From contig NZ_LFLU01000006.1 of assembly GCF_001189965.1 (NCBI RefSeq), positions 176,873 through 240,872 on the forward strand: 64,000 nt of DNA, given 5' to 3'. Source of the stretch: Herbaspirillum rhizosphaerae (GTDB taxonomy: Bacteria > Pseudomonadota > Gammaproteobacteria > Burkholderiales > Burkholderiaceae_D). Positions 37,191 to 45,962 of this stretch are shown here, in pieces (position 1 is the stretch's first letter; every line of letters begins with the position of its first letter). The notes under the pieces are model-generated. The model was given only the letters and a program-made list of their open reading frames with translations, was not told where the DNA came from and did not search any database. A program made the position numbers and the translations under genes.

Positions 37191-37931
37191 ATGCAGATCG
37201 ATCTCAATGCAGACCTCGGAGAAGGTTGCGACAACGACGAAATGCTGCTGACGCTGGTCAGCTCGGCCAATATCGCCTGCGGCTGGCACGCAGGCGACGC
37301 CAACACCATGCGCCAGAGCGTGCGTTGGGCGATACAGAACCATGTCGCCATCGGCGCGCATCCGAGCTTTCCCGATCGCGAGAATTTCGGCCGCAGCGCC
37401 ATGCATCTGCCGCCGGAAGAAATCATCAGCGGCATGCTGTACCAATTGGGTGCGCTGGACGCCATCGTGCGTGCAGAAGGCGGCCGCATGGTGCACGTCA
37501 AACCGCATGGCGCGCTGTACAACCAGGCGGCAAAAGACGCAGTACTGGCCGACGCCATCTGCGCCGCCGTGCGCACCTTCAATCCCGAACTGGCGCTGTT
37601 CGGCCTGGCCGGCAGCAAACTCATCGCCGCCGCAAAACAGGTCGGTCTCGCCGCCATTGAGGAAGTCTTCGCCGACCGCGCCTATAACGCCGACGGCAGC
37701 CTGGTCAGCCGCACCCTGCCCGGCGCCATGATCGAGGACGAAGCGCAAGCCATCGCCCAAACGCTTTCACTGGTGAAGGATAAACAAGTCACCGCCCTCG
37801 ACGGCAACGTCGTCAAGGTCAATGCGCAAACCGTCTGCCTGCACGGCGACGGCGCGCATGCACTGGAATTTGCACGCCAGATCCGCGCACGCCTGAGCAG
37901 CGAGCGCATCGCCATTCGTGCACCGTCCTGA
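37191..37931 (+). CDS. pxpA: 5-oxoprolinase subunit PxpA (LamB/YcsF family)
   Basis: A 246-residue TIM-barrel-like subunit that catalyses the ring-opening half of 5-oxoproline hydrolysis. The metal or substrate site residues are visible in [10 protein letters not shown] near 3-12, [12 protein letters not shown] near 26-37, and [14 protein letters not shown] near 56-69, with later VKPHGALYN. The open frame extends upstream into pxpC, but ATG 37191 has AAGGAG about 12 bases upstream and begins exactly where family members begin. The three pxp genes are on one transcript, probably extended to the two membrane proteins downstream. Confidence 0.94.
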   Translation: MQIDLNADLGEGCDNDEMLLTLVSSANIACGWHAGDANTMRQSVRWAIQNHVAIGAHPSFPDRENFGRSAMHLPPEEIISGMLYQLGALDAIVRAEGGRMVHVKPHGALYNQAAKDAVLADAICAAVRTFNPELALFGLAGSKLIAAAKQVGLAAIEEVFADRAYNADGSLVSRTLPGAMIEDEAQAIAQTLSLVKDKQVTALDGNVVKVNAQTVCLHGDGAHALEFARQIRARLSSERIAIRAPS

Positions 37932-38038
37932 GTCCGGTTTTATCGCTCCTTGATTTTCGCTTCGCCGCTTTTCAATTCGCCGTTTGCAGTTCGCAGTTCA
38001 TTACATTAACAACAACCATCCTTACTGGGAGATAGTCC

Positions 38039-38758
38039 ATGGATAGCTCGATTTTGCTACCGTTGATCGGAATTCCGATCGTCGTTGCAGGCTTCGCACT
38101 CCGCTTCAATCCGCTGCTGGTCGTCACCGTCGCCGGCCTTGCCACCGGCCTTTCCGTCGGCATGGATTTCGGCACGCTGCTGGAAACCTTCGGCGAAAAA
38201 TTCATCAACAGCCGCTCGCTGGCCGTCTATGTGCTGATCCTGCCCATCATCGGGCTGCTGGAAAGCTATGGTCTGAAGGAACGCGCGCAAGACTGGATTT
38301 CCAGCATGGCCAGCGCGACGTCGGCACGCATCCTGATGCTGTACTTCATCCTGCGCCAGGTGTTCGGCGCGCTCGGCCTGACCTATATCGGCGGCCAGGC
38401 GCAAACCGTGCGGCCTTTGCTGGCGCCGATGGTCGAGGGCGCTGCAACAGCGCGCTACGGCGATTTGCCGCAACACATCCGCGACAAACTGCGCGCACAC
38501 TCCGCTGCCTGTGACAACATCGCCGTGTTTTTCGGCGAAGACATTTTCCTCGCCTTCGGCGCGGTGCTGCTGATCGATGCCTTCCTCAAGGAAAACGGCA
38601 TCACCAACGTCGAGCCCCTGCATCTGGGCTTGTGGGCCATTCCAACCGCTATCGCGGCATTGGCTATTCACATGTTCCGTCTGGTGCGTCTTGACGCCGG
38701 AATCCAGCGCGACGTCAACGCCTGGCAAAAATCTGAAGGAAAAGAGGTGGCAGCATGA
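38039..38758 (+). CDS. DUF969 family membrane protein
   Basis: A 239-residue inner-membrane protein with about six helices that matches the DUF969 family. Conserved-looking segments are LPIIGLLESYGLKERAQDWI near 68-87 and LRQVFGALGLTYIGGQAQTV near 103-122, with the DNIAVFFGEDIFLAFGAVLL block near 159-178. A GGGAGA ribosome-binding site precedes the start. It overlaps the DUF979 gene by four bases (ATGA), so the two proteins are made together and probably form one complex. Directly downstream of pxpBCA, they are most simply read as an uptake system for 5-oxoproline or pyroglutamyl peptides. That is an inference. Confidence 0.85.
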   Translation: MDSSILLPLIGIPIVVAGFALRFNPLLVVTVAGLATGLSVGMDFGTLLETFGEKFINSRSLAVYVLILPIIGLLESYGLKERAQDWISSMASATSARILMLYFILRQVFGALGLTYIGGQAQTVRPLLAPMVEGAATARYGDLPQHIRDKLRAHSAACDNIAVFFGEDIFLAFGAVLLIDAFLKENGITNVEPLHLGLWAIPTAIAALAIHMFRLVRLDAGIQRDVNAWQKSEGKEVAA

Positions 38759-39741
38759 GTACTCTCATCACAATCAATGAAATCTACTACCTCATCGGCG
38801 TTATCGTCATGCTGCTGGTCGGCATGACATTGCGCGACAAAGGCAACCCTAAACGCATGACCACCGCCCTGTTCTGGTTCCTGTTCGGCGCGGTATTCCT
38901 GTTCAGCGACTTGCTGGTTTCCTCGCTGGGCAAGCCGCTGGCTTACCGCATCATCGGCGTCGTCGTCATCCTGATTTCGCTGATTGCCGGCTTCGGCCTG
39001 CTGTCGCTCGGCACTTACAAACAGCGTAGCCCTGAGCAGCGCCAGGCTTCGGCCAATCAATTCGGCAACTGGATCTTTGTCCCGGCCATCCTGATTCCGG
39101 TAGTGACCGTCTTGTGCACGATCCTGCTCAAGGGCGTGGCCATCGGCGGCGTGTATATCCTCGACCAGAAACAACTGACGCTGGCGGCATTGTGCGTCGG
39201 CTGTATCTGCGCCATCCTGGCCGGCTGGAAACTGACCGGCGGCACGCCGCTGCATGCCGTGCGCGAATCGCGCCGGCTGCTCGATGCCATCGGCTGGGCA
39301 GCCGTTCTGCCGCAGATGCTGGCGATGCTGGGCGGCGTCTTCGTCGCAGCGCAAACCGGCAAATCGGTGCAGCAGGTTGTCGGCCTGTTCGTCAATCCTG
39401 AAAATCGTTTCATGCTGATCGTGATCTACTGCGTCGGCATGGCGCTCTTCACGATGATCATGGGCAATGCCTTTGCCGCTTTCCCGGTCATGACCGCCGG
39501 CATCGCCCTGCCCTTCATCATCGTCGGGCAGCACGCAGATCCTGCGCCGCTGGTCACCATCGGCATGCTGGCAGGTTATTGCGGCACGCTGATGACGCCG
39601 ATGGCGGCCAACTACAACATCGTGCCGGCGGCGCTGCTGGAGCTCAAGGACAAGTACCAGGTCATCAAGGTGCAAATCCCCACCGGCCTGACGCTGCTGG
39701 CGGCCAATATCCTGTTGATGTACCTCATCGTGTTCCGTTAA
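38755..39741 (+). CDS. DUF979 family membrane protein
   Basis: A 328-residue inner-membrane protein with about nine helices, of the DUF979 family that always travels with DUF969. Charged loops such as RDKGNPKRMT near 29-38 and the KSVQQVVGLFVNPENRFMLI segment near 203-222 are visible. Near the C-terminus, GYCGTLMTPMAANYNIVPAA at about 278-297 contains a Gly/Pro/Asn-rich interruption typical of carriers. The start lies inside the DUF969 stop. Transport activity has not been shown for this family, to my knowledge. Operon position beside pxpBCA points to 5-oxoproline. Confidence 0.85.
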   Translation: MSTLITINEIYYLIGVIVMLLVGMTLRDKGNPKRMTTALFWFLFGAVFLFSDLLVSSLGKPLAYRIIGVVVILISLIAGFGLLSLGTYKQRSPEQRQASANQFGNWIFVPAILIPVVTVLCTILLKGVAIGGVYILDQKQLTLAALCVGCICAILAGWKLTGGTPLHAVRESRRLLDAIGWAAVLPQMLAMLGGVFVAAQTGKSVQQVVGLFVNPENRFMLIVIYCVGMALFTMIMGNAFAAFPVMTAGIALPFIIVGQHADPAPLVTIGMLAGYCGTLMTPMAANYNIVPAALLELKDKYQVIKVQIPTGLTLLAANILLMYLIVFR

Positions 39742-39830
39742 TTGTTCCACTGATGCATGTCGCGGCCGGCCGCTTCCGCACCGGCCGCGACATGAAGTAA
39801 CGACGCCGCTCTGAAAATCGGAAAACTCTC

Positions 39831-40835
39831 ATGCAACTCACTATCGAACTGGCTGCCGCATACACCGAGATGCCGCTGACCTACCTCCGCCAGGAATATC
39901 CCAATCACATCATGCACGTGCTCAACAACGCCGACGACGTCTTGTCGCCGCGCGCCTTGCATCCCGTGTTTTACGGTTGCTACGACTGGCACTCGGCCGT
40001 CCACGGCTACTGGCTGCTGCTGCGTTGCGCCAGGCTGTATCCGTCCTTGCCGACGCAAGACAAGATCACGGCGATCTTCGACGAGCACTTCACGCCGGAA
40101 TTGATGGCGCAGGAAACCGCCTACTTCCAGGTCGGCGGCCGCGCTTCTTTCGAGCGTCCCTACGGCTTCGGCTGGATCCTCGGACTGGCGCAGGAACTGG
40201 CGGAATCGCCGCACCCGCGCGCAGCCGTCTGGCATGCCGCCATGCAGCCGCTGACATTGGAAATCCGCAAGCGCCTGCTGGAATATCTGGGCAAGCTGAC
40301 CTATCCGATTCGCGTCGGCACGCATTACAACACGGCGTTCGCGCTGGCACTGGCGATCGACTACGCGCGCGCGGCGCAAGATGCCGAGCTGGAAACCGCC
40401 ATCGTGCAAGCCTCGCAGCGCTATTACGGCAAGGACATCGACTATCCGGCGCACTACGAACCGGGCGGCGACGAATACATTTCCGCCGCGCTGACCGAAG
40501 CACTGTTGATGAGCAAGGTCGTGGATGCGACAGCCTATCCGGCATGGTTCAACCAGTTCCTGCCGCAGATCGATAAGGTCGAACGACTGATGCAGCCCGC
40601 TCAGGTCAGCGATCGCACCGATCCCAAGATTGCCCACCTCGACGGTCTCAATCTGAGCCGCGCGTGGAGCATGAAGCATATTGCCCGCCATCTGCCTGCC
40701 GATCATCCGGCACAAGCTGCGCTGGCAGGCGCCGTGCAGCGTCACCTGCAAGCCAGCCTCGACCACGTGGTCGGCAGCCACTACAGCGGCGGCCATTGGC
40801 TAGCCAGCTTCGCCCTGCTGGCGCTGGAAGGCTGA
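39831..40835 (+). CDS. DUF2891 family protein
   Basis: A 334-residue soluble protein of the DUF2891 family. The family signature HPVFYGCYDWHSAVHGYW lies at residues 44-61, followed by GRASFERPYGFGWILGLAQE near 104-123 and GSHYSGGHWLASFALLAL near the end. Its all-helical pattern with conserved His, Asp and Trp resembles an alpha/alpha-barrel, the fold of many glycosidases and lyases, but the reaction is unknown. It follows DUF979 by 89 bp and is the last gene before a strong terminator. It likely belongs to the same 5-oxoproline regulon, perhaps acting on a precursor of 5-oxoproline. Confidence 0.82.
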   Translation: MQLTIELAAAYTEMPLTYLRQEYPNHIMHVLNNADDVLSPRALHPVFYGCYDWHSAVHGYWLLLRCARLYPSLPTQDKITAIFDEHFTPELMAQETAYFQVGGRASFERPYGFGWILGLAQELAESPHPRAAVWHAAMQPLTLEIRKRLLEYLGKLTYPIRVGTHYNTAFALALAIDYARAAQDAELETAIVQASQRYYGKDIDYPAHYEPGGDEYISAALTEALLMSKVVDATAYPAWFNQFLPQIDKVERLMQPAQVSDRTDPKIAHLDGLNLSRAWSMKHIARHLPADHPAQAALAGAVQRHLQASLDHVVGSHYSGGHWLASFALLALEG

Positions 40836-40851
40836 GTTTTCCTCCAGACGC

Positions 40852-40884
40852 AAAAAAGGCCGGCGCACATGCCGGCCTTTTTTT
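40852..40884. terminator. bidirectional intrinsic terminator
   Basis: AAAAAAGGCCGGC, loop GCACAT, GCCGGCCTTTTTTT. It terminates the pxp/DUF2891 transcript on the plus strand and the NADH dehydrogenase transcript on the minus strand. Confidence 0.9.
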
Positions 40885-40901
40885 ATTTCCGCCGGCAAGC
40901 C

Positions 40902-42188
40902 TTACTGGCTTGGCGCGTCGTCGGGCTTTTCCGCCGGCGTATCGATCGCGTTGGAAATCACGCGCGCACTGCGCTTGAACGTCAGGTACGCCCATGCCCA
41001 GTCGCTCATCACCAACAGGCGATTGCGGAAACCGATCAGAAAATACACGTGCACGAACAACCAGAACAGCCACGCCGGATAGCCGGAGAACTTGAAGTTG
41101 CCGACCATCGCCACCGCCGCCTTGCGACCGATCGTCGCCAGCGAGCCGTAGTCCTGATAGACGAAATTCTCAAGCGGTTTGCCGCCGATCCGATTGACGA
41201 TGTTGCGCGCCGCGACGCGCCCCATCTGCTTCGCAGCGGGCGACACGCCCGGCACAGGTTTGCCGTCCGAGGTGACGGCGGCCAGGTCGCCGATGACGAA
41301 TACTTCCGGATGATCCGGAATCGACAGTTCATTGCCAATGATCACGCGTCCTGCCCGGTCAAGCGGTACGTCGAGCGACTTGCCCAGAGGCGATGCGGCG
41401 ACGCCGGCGGACCAGATCACGGTACGTGACGCCAGCCGCTGCTCGCCGCCTTGATCGGTATAGCGCACGCATTCTTCATCGATATGCGTGACGCGGCTGC
41501 CGGTGCGCACATCGACGCCCAGCTTGACCAGTTGCGCTCTCGCCTTCTCGGACAAGTCGGCTGGATAAGCGCCGAGCACACGTTCGGAGCCTTCCAGCAA
41601 AACCACTTTTGCCTGTTGCGGATCGATGCGGCGGAACTCGCCGCGCAAGGTATGGCGCGCAATCTCAATGAGCGTACCCGCCATTTCCACGCCGGTGGCG
41701 CCGGCGCCGATGACGGTGAAGGTCAGCCACTCTGCACGGCGCACCGGATCGGCTTCGCGCTCGGCGCGTTCGAACGCCATGAGGATGCGGCGACGAATAT
41801 CGAAGGCGTCGGCCAGCGTCTTCAGGCCCGGTGCCAGCGGCGCCCATTCGTCGTGACCGAAGTAGCTGTGGGTGGAACCTGCTGCGACGATCAGATAGTC
41901 GTAAGCAATCTCGCTGCCGTCTTCCAGCGTCACCGTCCTGCGCGCGACATCGATCTTGCTGACAGCGGCCATCAGGCTGGTAAGATTGCGCTGCGTCGCG
42001 AGGATGCTGCGTATCGGCGCGCTGATTGCAGGCGCCGACAGGCCTGCCGTCGCCACCTGGTACAACAGCGGCTGAAACAGATGATGATTGCTGCGATCGA
42101 TGATGGTGATGTCGACCTTGGCATCGGCCAGTTCGCGCGCGGCGGCAAGCCCGCCGAAACCGCATCCGACAATGATCACGTGAGGCAT
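40902..42188 (-). CDS. ndh: type II NADH dehydrogenase (Ndh-like)
   Basis: A 428-residue FAD protein that oxidises NADH and reduces quinone without pumping protons. The FAD motif GCGFGGLAAARELADA is near 8-23 and the NADH-binding VIGAGATGVEMAGTL motif is near 161-175. The C-terminal part has the hydrophobic amphipathic segment YPAWLFWLFVHVYFLIGFRN near 375-394, which anchors it to the inner membrane. The start at 42188 has AAGGAG five bases upstream; an upstream extension of 13 codons has no support. It gives the cell a non-coupled alternative to the complex I encoded in the same window. It stands alone, between two terminators. Confidence 0.9.
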   Translation of the reverse strand: MPHVIIVGCGFGGLAAARELADAKVDITIIDRSNHHLFQPLLYQVATAGLSAPAISAPIRSILATQRNLTSLMAAVSKIDVARRTVTLEDGSEIAYDYLIVAAGSTHSYFGHDEWAPLAPGLKTLADAFDIRRRILMAFERAEREADPVRRAEWLTFTVIGAGATGVEMAGTLIEIARHTLRGEFRRIDPQQAKVVLLEGSERVLGAYPADLSEKARAQLVKLGVDVRTGSRVTHIDEECVRYTDQGGEQRLASRTVIWSAGVAASPLGKSLDVPLDRAGRVIIGNELSIPDHPEVFVIGDLAAVTSDGKPVPGVSPAAKQMGRVAARNIVNRIGGKPLENFVYQDYGSLATIGRKAAVAMVGNFKFSGYPAWLFWLFVHVYFLIGFRNRLLVMSDWAWAYLTFKRSARVISNAIDTPAEKPDDAPSQ

Positions 42189-42405
42189 GGGACTCCTTTC
42201 AGATTCTGATGAAATGATGCTCCTCAATCGTCCTGATTATTTCCCGATCATTCTGCGATGACTTCCGCATTGTCTCAAAAGAACAAGGATCAGCCTAATG
42301 CCAGTTCTTATCGCGGGCAAGGAGTACAGATCAGAATCGGCGCAACGCCTACAGCGGCTTGCGAGGCTCTCCGACAAAAGACCGGCAAACGCCCCGCCAA
42401 AAAAA

Positions 42406-42435
42406 AATCCCCCAGGACCTTCGCCCTGAGGGATT
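42406..42435 (-). terminator. intrinsic terminator of pnp
   Basis: On the minus strand AATCCCTCAGG, an 8-base loop and CCTGGGGGATT (one mismatch) followed by a run of about seven T. The rest of the 302-bp gap between ndh and pnp (42189-42490) shows no gene; the ndh ribosome-binding site lies at its left edge. Confidence 0.8.
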
Positions 42436-42490
42436 CTGCACTACTTCAGTACTACCAGCGGATGAGGCATTGCCTGCATCCGCTTATGCA

Positions 42491-44623
42491 TTACTGCGCG
42501 TCTTGCGAAGCAGGCGCTTCCGAGCCTTCTTGCGCTGCCTTCATCGACAGTTTCAGACGGCCGCGGTCGTCGGTTTCCAGAACCTTGACGCGGACTTGCT
42601 GGCCTTCTTTCAGGTAATCGGCAACGGCGTTGACACGCTCATTAGCGATCTGGCTGATGTGCAGCAGGCCGTCTTTGCCCGGCAGGACCTGAACGATCGC
42701 ACCGAAGTCCAGCAGCTTCAACACGGTACCTTCGTAGACCTTGCCGACTTCAACGGAAGCGGTCAGTTCTTCGATACGGCGCTTGGCTTCCTGGCCGGCA
42801 GCAGCGTCGACGGAAGCGATGGTGACCACGCCTTCGTCGCTGATGTCGATCTGGGTGCCGGTTTCTTCGGTCAGCGCGCGGATGACGGCGCCGCCCTTGC
42901 CGATCACGTCACGGATTTTTTCCGGATTGATCTTGATGGTGATCAGGCGCGGAGCGAAGTCGGACAGTTCCGCCTTGCCGGCCGGAACGGCTTCCTGCAT
43001 CTTGCCCAGGATGTGCACGCGGCCTTCCTTGGCTTGTTCCAGCGCGACCTGCATGATTTCCTTGGTGATGCCCTGGATCTTGATATCCATTTGCAGTGCA
43101 GTGATGCCGTTGGCAGTACCCGCCACCTTGAAGTCCATGTCGCCGAGGTGATCTTCGTCGCCCAGGATGTCGGTCAGGACGGCGAACTTGTTGCCTTCCT
43201 TGATCAGACCCATGGCGATACCGGCGACGTGCGCTTGCATCGGCACGCCGGCGTCCATCAACGCCAGGCAGCCGCCGCAGACCGAAGCCATCGACGAGGA
43301 ACCGTTGGATTCGGTGATTTCCGACACCAGACGCACCGAGTAGCTGAACTCTTCAGCCGGCGGCAATGCAGCGATCAGCGCACGCTTGGCCAGACGGCCG
43401 TGACCGATTTCGCGGCGCTTTGGCGTACCAACGCGGCCGGTTTCGCCGGTCGCGAACGGAGGCATGTTGTAGTGGAGCATGAAGCGGTCCGAGTACTCGC
43501 CCATCAGCGCGTCGATCTTTTGCTCGTCGCGTGCTGTACCCAGGGTCGCGATGACCAGCGCCTGCGTTTCGCCGCGGGTGAACAGTGCCGAACCGTGGGT
43601 GCGTGGCAGCACGCCGGTACGGATGGTGATCGGACGCACGGTGCGTGTGTCGCGGCCGTCGATACGTGGCTCGCCGTCGAGGATTTGCGAACGTACGATC
43701 TTGGCTTCCAGATCGAACAGGATGCCGCCGACTTCTGCCGAATCCGCTGCCGATGTGCCCGCTGCTGCGGCATCTGCCGCCAGCGCTGCGTTGACTTCGG
43801 AAGTCACGGTCTTCAGCTTTTCGGTACGGGCTTGCTTGTCCTTGGTTTGATACGCAGCGCGCAGCTTGTCGTCAGCCAGTTCGGTGACGCGTGCGATCAG
43901 CGGCTCATTCTTGGCGGGAGCAGTCCATTGCACTTCAGGCTTGCCGCCGTCGCGCACCAGTTCATGGATAGCGTTGATGACCGCCTTCGATTGATCGTGA
44001 CCGAACACGACTGCGCCCAGCATGATTTCTTCGGACAGTTGCTGCGCTTCGGATTCGACCATCAGCACGGCTGTTTCTGTGCCGGCGACGACCAGATCCA
44101 GTTGCGAGGTCTTTAATTGCGTTGCGGTCGGGTTCAGGACGTACTGGCCGTCGATGTAACCGACGCGTGCGGCGCCGACCGGGCCGTTGAACGGGATACC
44201 GGCGATCGACAATGCAGCCGACGCGCCGATCATCGCAGCGATGTCCGGATCGATTTCAGGATTGACGGACAGAACGTGGATGATGACTTGCACTTCGTTC
44301 AGGTAACCCTCTGGGAACAGCGGACGAATCGGGCGGTCGATCAGGCGCGATGTCAGTGTTTCCTTTTCGGATGGCTTGCCTTCACGTTTGAAAAAGCCGC
44401 CTGGGATACGACCCGCAGCGTACGTCTTTTCAATGTAATCGACGGTTAATGGGAAAAAGTCCTGACCTGGCTTGGCATCTTTGCGTGCCACGACCGTTGC
44501 CAGCACAACAGTGTCTTCAATCGAAACGACGACTGCACCGGAAGCCTGGCGAGCGATTTCGCCGGTTTCCAGCGTGACCTGGTGTTGTCCATACTGGAAG
44601 GTTTTAGTAACTTTATTAAACAC
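42491..44623 (-). CDS. pnp: polyribonucleotide nucleotidyltransferase (PNPase)
   Basis: A 710-residue phosphorolytic 3'-5' exoribonuclease and RNA degradosome component. It has the full domain order: a first RNase PH-like domain, an all-helical linker, and a catalytic second RNase PH-like domain with [19 protein letters not shown] near 380-398. KH ([20 protein letters not shown] near 560-579) and S1 ([20 protein letters not shown] near 625-644) RNA-binding domains follow. Start and length match the family. It lies downstream of rpsO with a terminator and a 311-bp leader between. In other bacteria PNPase represses itself through processing of this leader, so the same is likely here. Confidence 0.97.
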   Translation of the reverse strand: MFNKVTKTFQYGQHQVTLETGEIARQASGAVVVSIEDTVVLATVVARKDAKPGQDFFPLTVDYIEKTYAAGRIPGGFFKREGKPSEKETLTSRLIDRPIRPLFPEGYLNEVQVIIHVLSVNPEIDPDIAAMIGASAALSIAGIPFNGPVGAARVGYIDGQYVLNPTATQLKTSQLDLVVAGTETAVLMVESEAQQLSEEIMLGAVVFGHDQSKAVINAIHELVRDGGKPEVQWTAPAKNEPLIARVTELADDKLRAAYQTKDKQARTEKLKTVTSEVNAALAADAAAAGTSAADSAEVGGILFDLEAKIVRSQILDGEPRIDGRDTRTVRPITIRTGVLPRTHGSALFTRGETQALVIATLGTARDEQKIDALMGEYSDRFMLHYNMPPFATGETGRVGTPKRREIGHGRLAKRALIAALPPAEEFSYSVRLVSEITESNGSSSMASVCGGCLALMDAGVPMQAHVAGIAMGLIKEGNKFAVLTDILGDEDHLGDMDFKVAGTANGITALQMDIKIQGITKEIMQVALEQAKEGRVHILGKMQEAVPAGKAELSDFAPRLITIKINPEKIRDVIGKGGAVIRALTEETGTQIDISDEGVVTIASVDAAAGQEAKRRIEELTASVEVGKVYEGTVLKLLDFGAIVQVLPGKDGLLHISQIANERVNAVADYLKEGQQVRVKVLETDDRGRLKLSMKAAQEGSEAPASQDAQ

Positions 44624-44858
44624 GGTATTTCCTTTCTATATTGAACCCCTGCCTTGCCTTGCTTGGCGGGGATTCTTTTTTGCCGACAGATTTTCAGGCG
44701 CTGTCGTTCACCTCACCACAGATGTCCGTCACCGGCAAAACAAAGCCGCTGCAAGACACCTTACGAATCACGATCATTGGATGGGATCGCGGTACTGCAA
44801 AGAGGTTTTGCGAACCGCGAAAACGTCAACATCCAGGCAAAAGCGGAATCGCAAAAAA

Positions 44859-44895
44859 CAAAATGCCCGCGTCAGAAACTGACGCAGGCATTTTG
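44859..44895 (-). terminator. rpsO terminator/leader hairpin before pnp
   Basis: AAAATGCC, one mismatch, GCGTCAG, three-base loop, CTGACGC, GGCATTTT, followed on the minus strand by GTTTTTTG. It lies 40 bp after the rpsO stop and 236 bp before pnp, where rpsO-pnp read-through and RNase III processing are decided in E. coli. No gene is seen in the remaining 44624-44858 leader. Confidence 0.8.
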
Positions 44896-44934
44896 GCTAT
44901 GAACCCTGAACCAGAAAGGTACGAGGGAACAAGA

Positions 44935-45204
44935 TTACTTACGCAGACCGAGTTTTTCGATCAGTGCGCGGTAACGGTCGGCGTCCTTGCCCTTCAGGTA
45001 AGACAACAGGCTCTTGCGACGGTTAACCATCTTGATCAGACCACGACGGGAGTGGTGATCCTTGCTGTGTTCTTTGAAGTGACCGTTCAGGTCGTTGATG
45101 CGTGCTGTCAGCAGCGCAACTTGAACTTCCGGGGAGCCGGTGTCGTTTTGACCACGGGCGTTATCAGTAATAATGGCAGCCTTGGCTGCTTTTTCGATCG
45201 ACAT
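44935..45204 (-). CDS. rpsO: 30S ribosomal protein S15
   Basis: An 89-residue primary rRNA-binding protein of the small subunit that organises the central domain of 16S rRNA. The family core [20 protein letters not shown] near 32-51 and [19 protein letters not shown] near 52-70 is intact, and the length is exactly the usual one. It is the first gene of the rpsO-pnp unit, with a good promoter at 45294-45322 on the minus strand and a terminator hairpin after its stop. Confidence 0.97.
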   Translation of the reverse strand: MSIEKAAKAAIITDNARGQNDTGSPEVQVALLTARINDLNGHFKEHSKDHHSRRGLIKMVNRRKSLLSYLKGKDADRYRALIEKLGLRK

Positions 45205-45293
45205 GCTATACCTTTCACAAGCGGTGTGCGGAGTGGCTTACCCTGCATACCGTGAACAAAAATTAAAAACTGGCCGAAATGACCAGAGGCGCA

Positions 45294-45322
45294 AGTATAT
45301 AGCAAAAGATCAGCAGATTCAA
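45294..45322 (-). promoter_or_regulatory. sigma-70 promoter of rpsO
   Basis: TTGAAT, 17 bases, TATACT on the minus strand (four and five consensus matches), with the -10 about 90 bp upstream of the rpsO start. The -35 overlaps the -35 of the divergent lipoprotein promoter. Confidence 0.6.
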
Positions 45323-45346
45323 ATACTTACCGGAAAAGCGTAGAAT
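45318..45346 (+). promoter_or_regulatory. possible promoter of the lipoprotein gene
   Basis: TTCAAA, 17 bases, TAGAAT on the plus strand, 48 bp upstream of the start at 45395. It shares five bases with the -35 of the rpsO promoter, so the two would compete for polymerase. Confidence 0.45.
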
Positions 45347-45394
45347 CATAGTCCTTCCGGGAAATTATTCCCACCAACCTCTCTCCAACTGCTC

Positions 45395-45892
45395 ATGAAA
45401 CGCCTCATTCTTCCCATTGTCGCTGCAGCTGCCTTGTCCCTGAGCGGTTGCGCCTCGCTGTTCGCGCCGCCGGTCAATCCTGGCGACACCGAACAGCAAG
45501 TCGTCGCCCGCCTCGGCCAGCCGACCGCCGTGTATCCCGACGGCAACACGCACCTGCTGGAATATGCCGCCGGCGCTTTCGGCCAGTACAGCTACATGGC
45601 GCGCATCGGCCCGGACGGCAAGTTGATTTCTTACCAACAAGTCTGGACCGTACAGAATTTCCAATCGATCAAGGTCGACCAGGCCACCAAGGACGACGTG
45701 CTGCGCCTGGTCGGCCGCCCGACTGAAGTGACGCGTTATGCACGCATTCCTTTTGAGGCATGGAATTACGGCTTCAAGGAAAGCGGCGTCTGGAACTCGC
45801 AGATGACGGTCTACTTCGACGCCCAGGGCATCGTCCGCAAGGTGGAGAACGGCCCCGATCCGCGTTACGACGACAGCCGCCTGCGCTTCTGA
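45395..45892 (+). CDS. outer-membrane lipoprotein, SmpA/OmlA-like repeats
   Basis: A 165-residue lipoprotein. The signal peptide ends in the lipobox LSGC with the acylated cysteine at residue 19. The mature part has two similar alpha/beta units. The first is GDTEQQVVARLGQPTAVYPD near 30-49; the second is VDQATKDDVLRLVGRPTEVT near 93-112. Both follow the (T)xxxVxxxLGxPT pattern of SmpA/OmlA (BamE-like) folds. BamE itself is about 110 residues and has one unit, so this is a related paralogue rather than BamE. It lies at the border between rpsO and the accessory block and is followed by a bidirectional terminator. Confidence 0.82.
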   Translation: MKRLILPIVAAAALSLSGCASLFAPPVNPGDTEQQVVARLGQPTAVYPDGNTHLLEYAAGAFGQYSYMARIGPDGKLISYQQVWTVQNFQSIKVDQATKDDVLRLVGRPTEVTRYARIPFEAWNYGFKESGVWNSQMTVYFDAQGIVRKVENGPDPRYDDSRLRF

Positions 45893-45910
45893 ATCTTCCG
45901 CGCCGCATAA

Positions 45911-45938
45911 AAAAAGCCGCTTCGAAAAGCGGCTTTTT
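45911..45938. terminator. bidirectional intrinsic terminator
   Basis: AAAAAGCCGCTT, loop CGAA, AAGCGGCTTTTT. It lies between the convergent lipoprotein gene and GntP-family permease gene and has T-runs on both strands. Confidence 0.9.
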
Positions 45939-45962
45939 CTTGTCCCAAACAAACCGGGAAAA

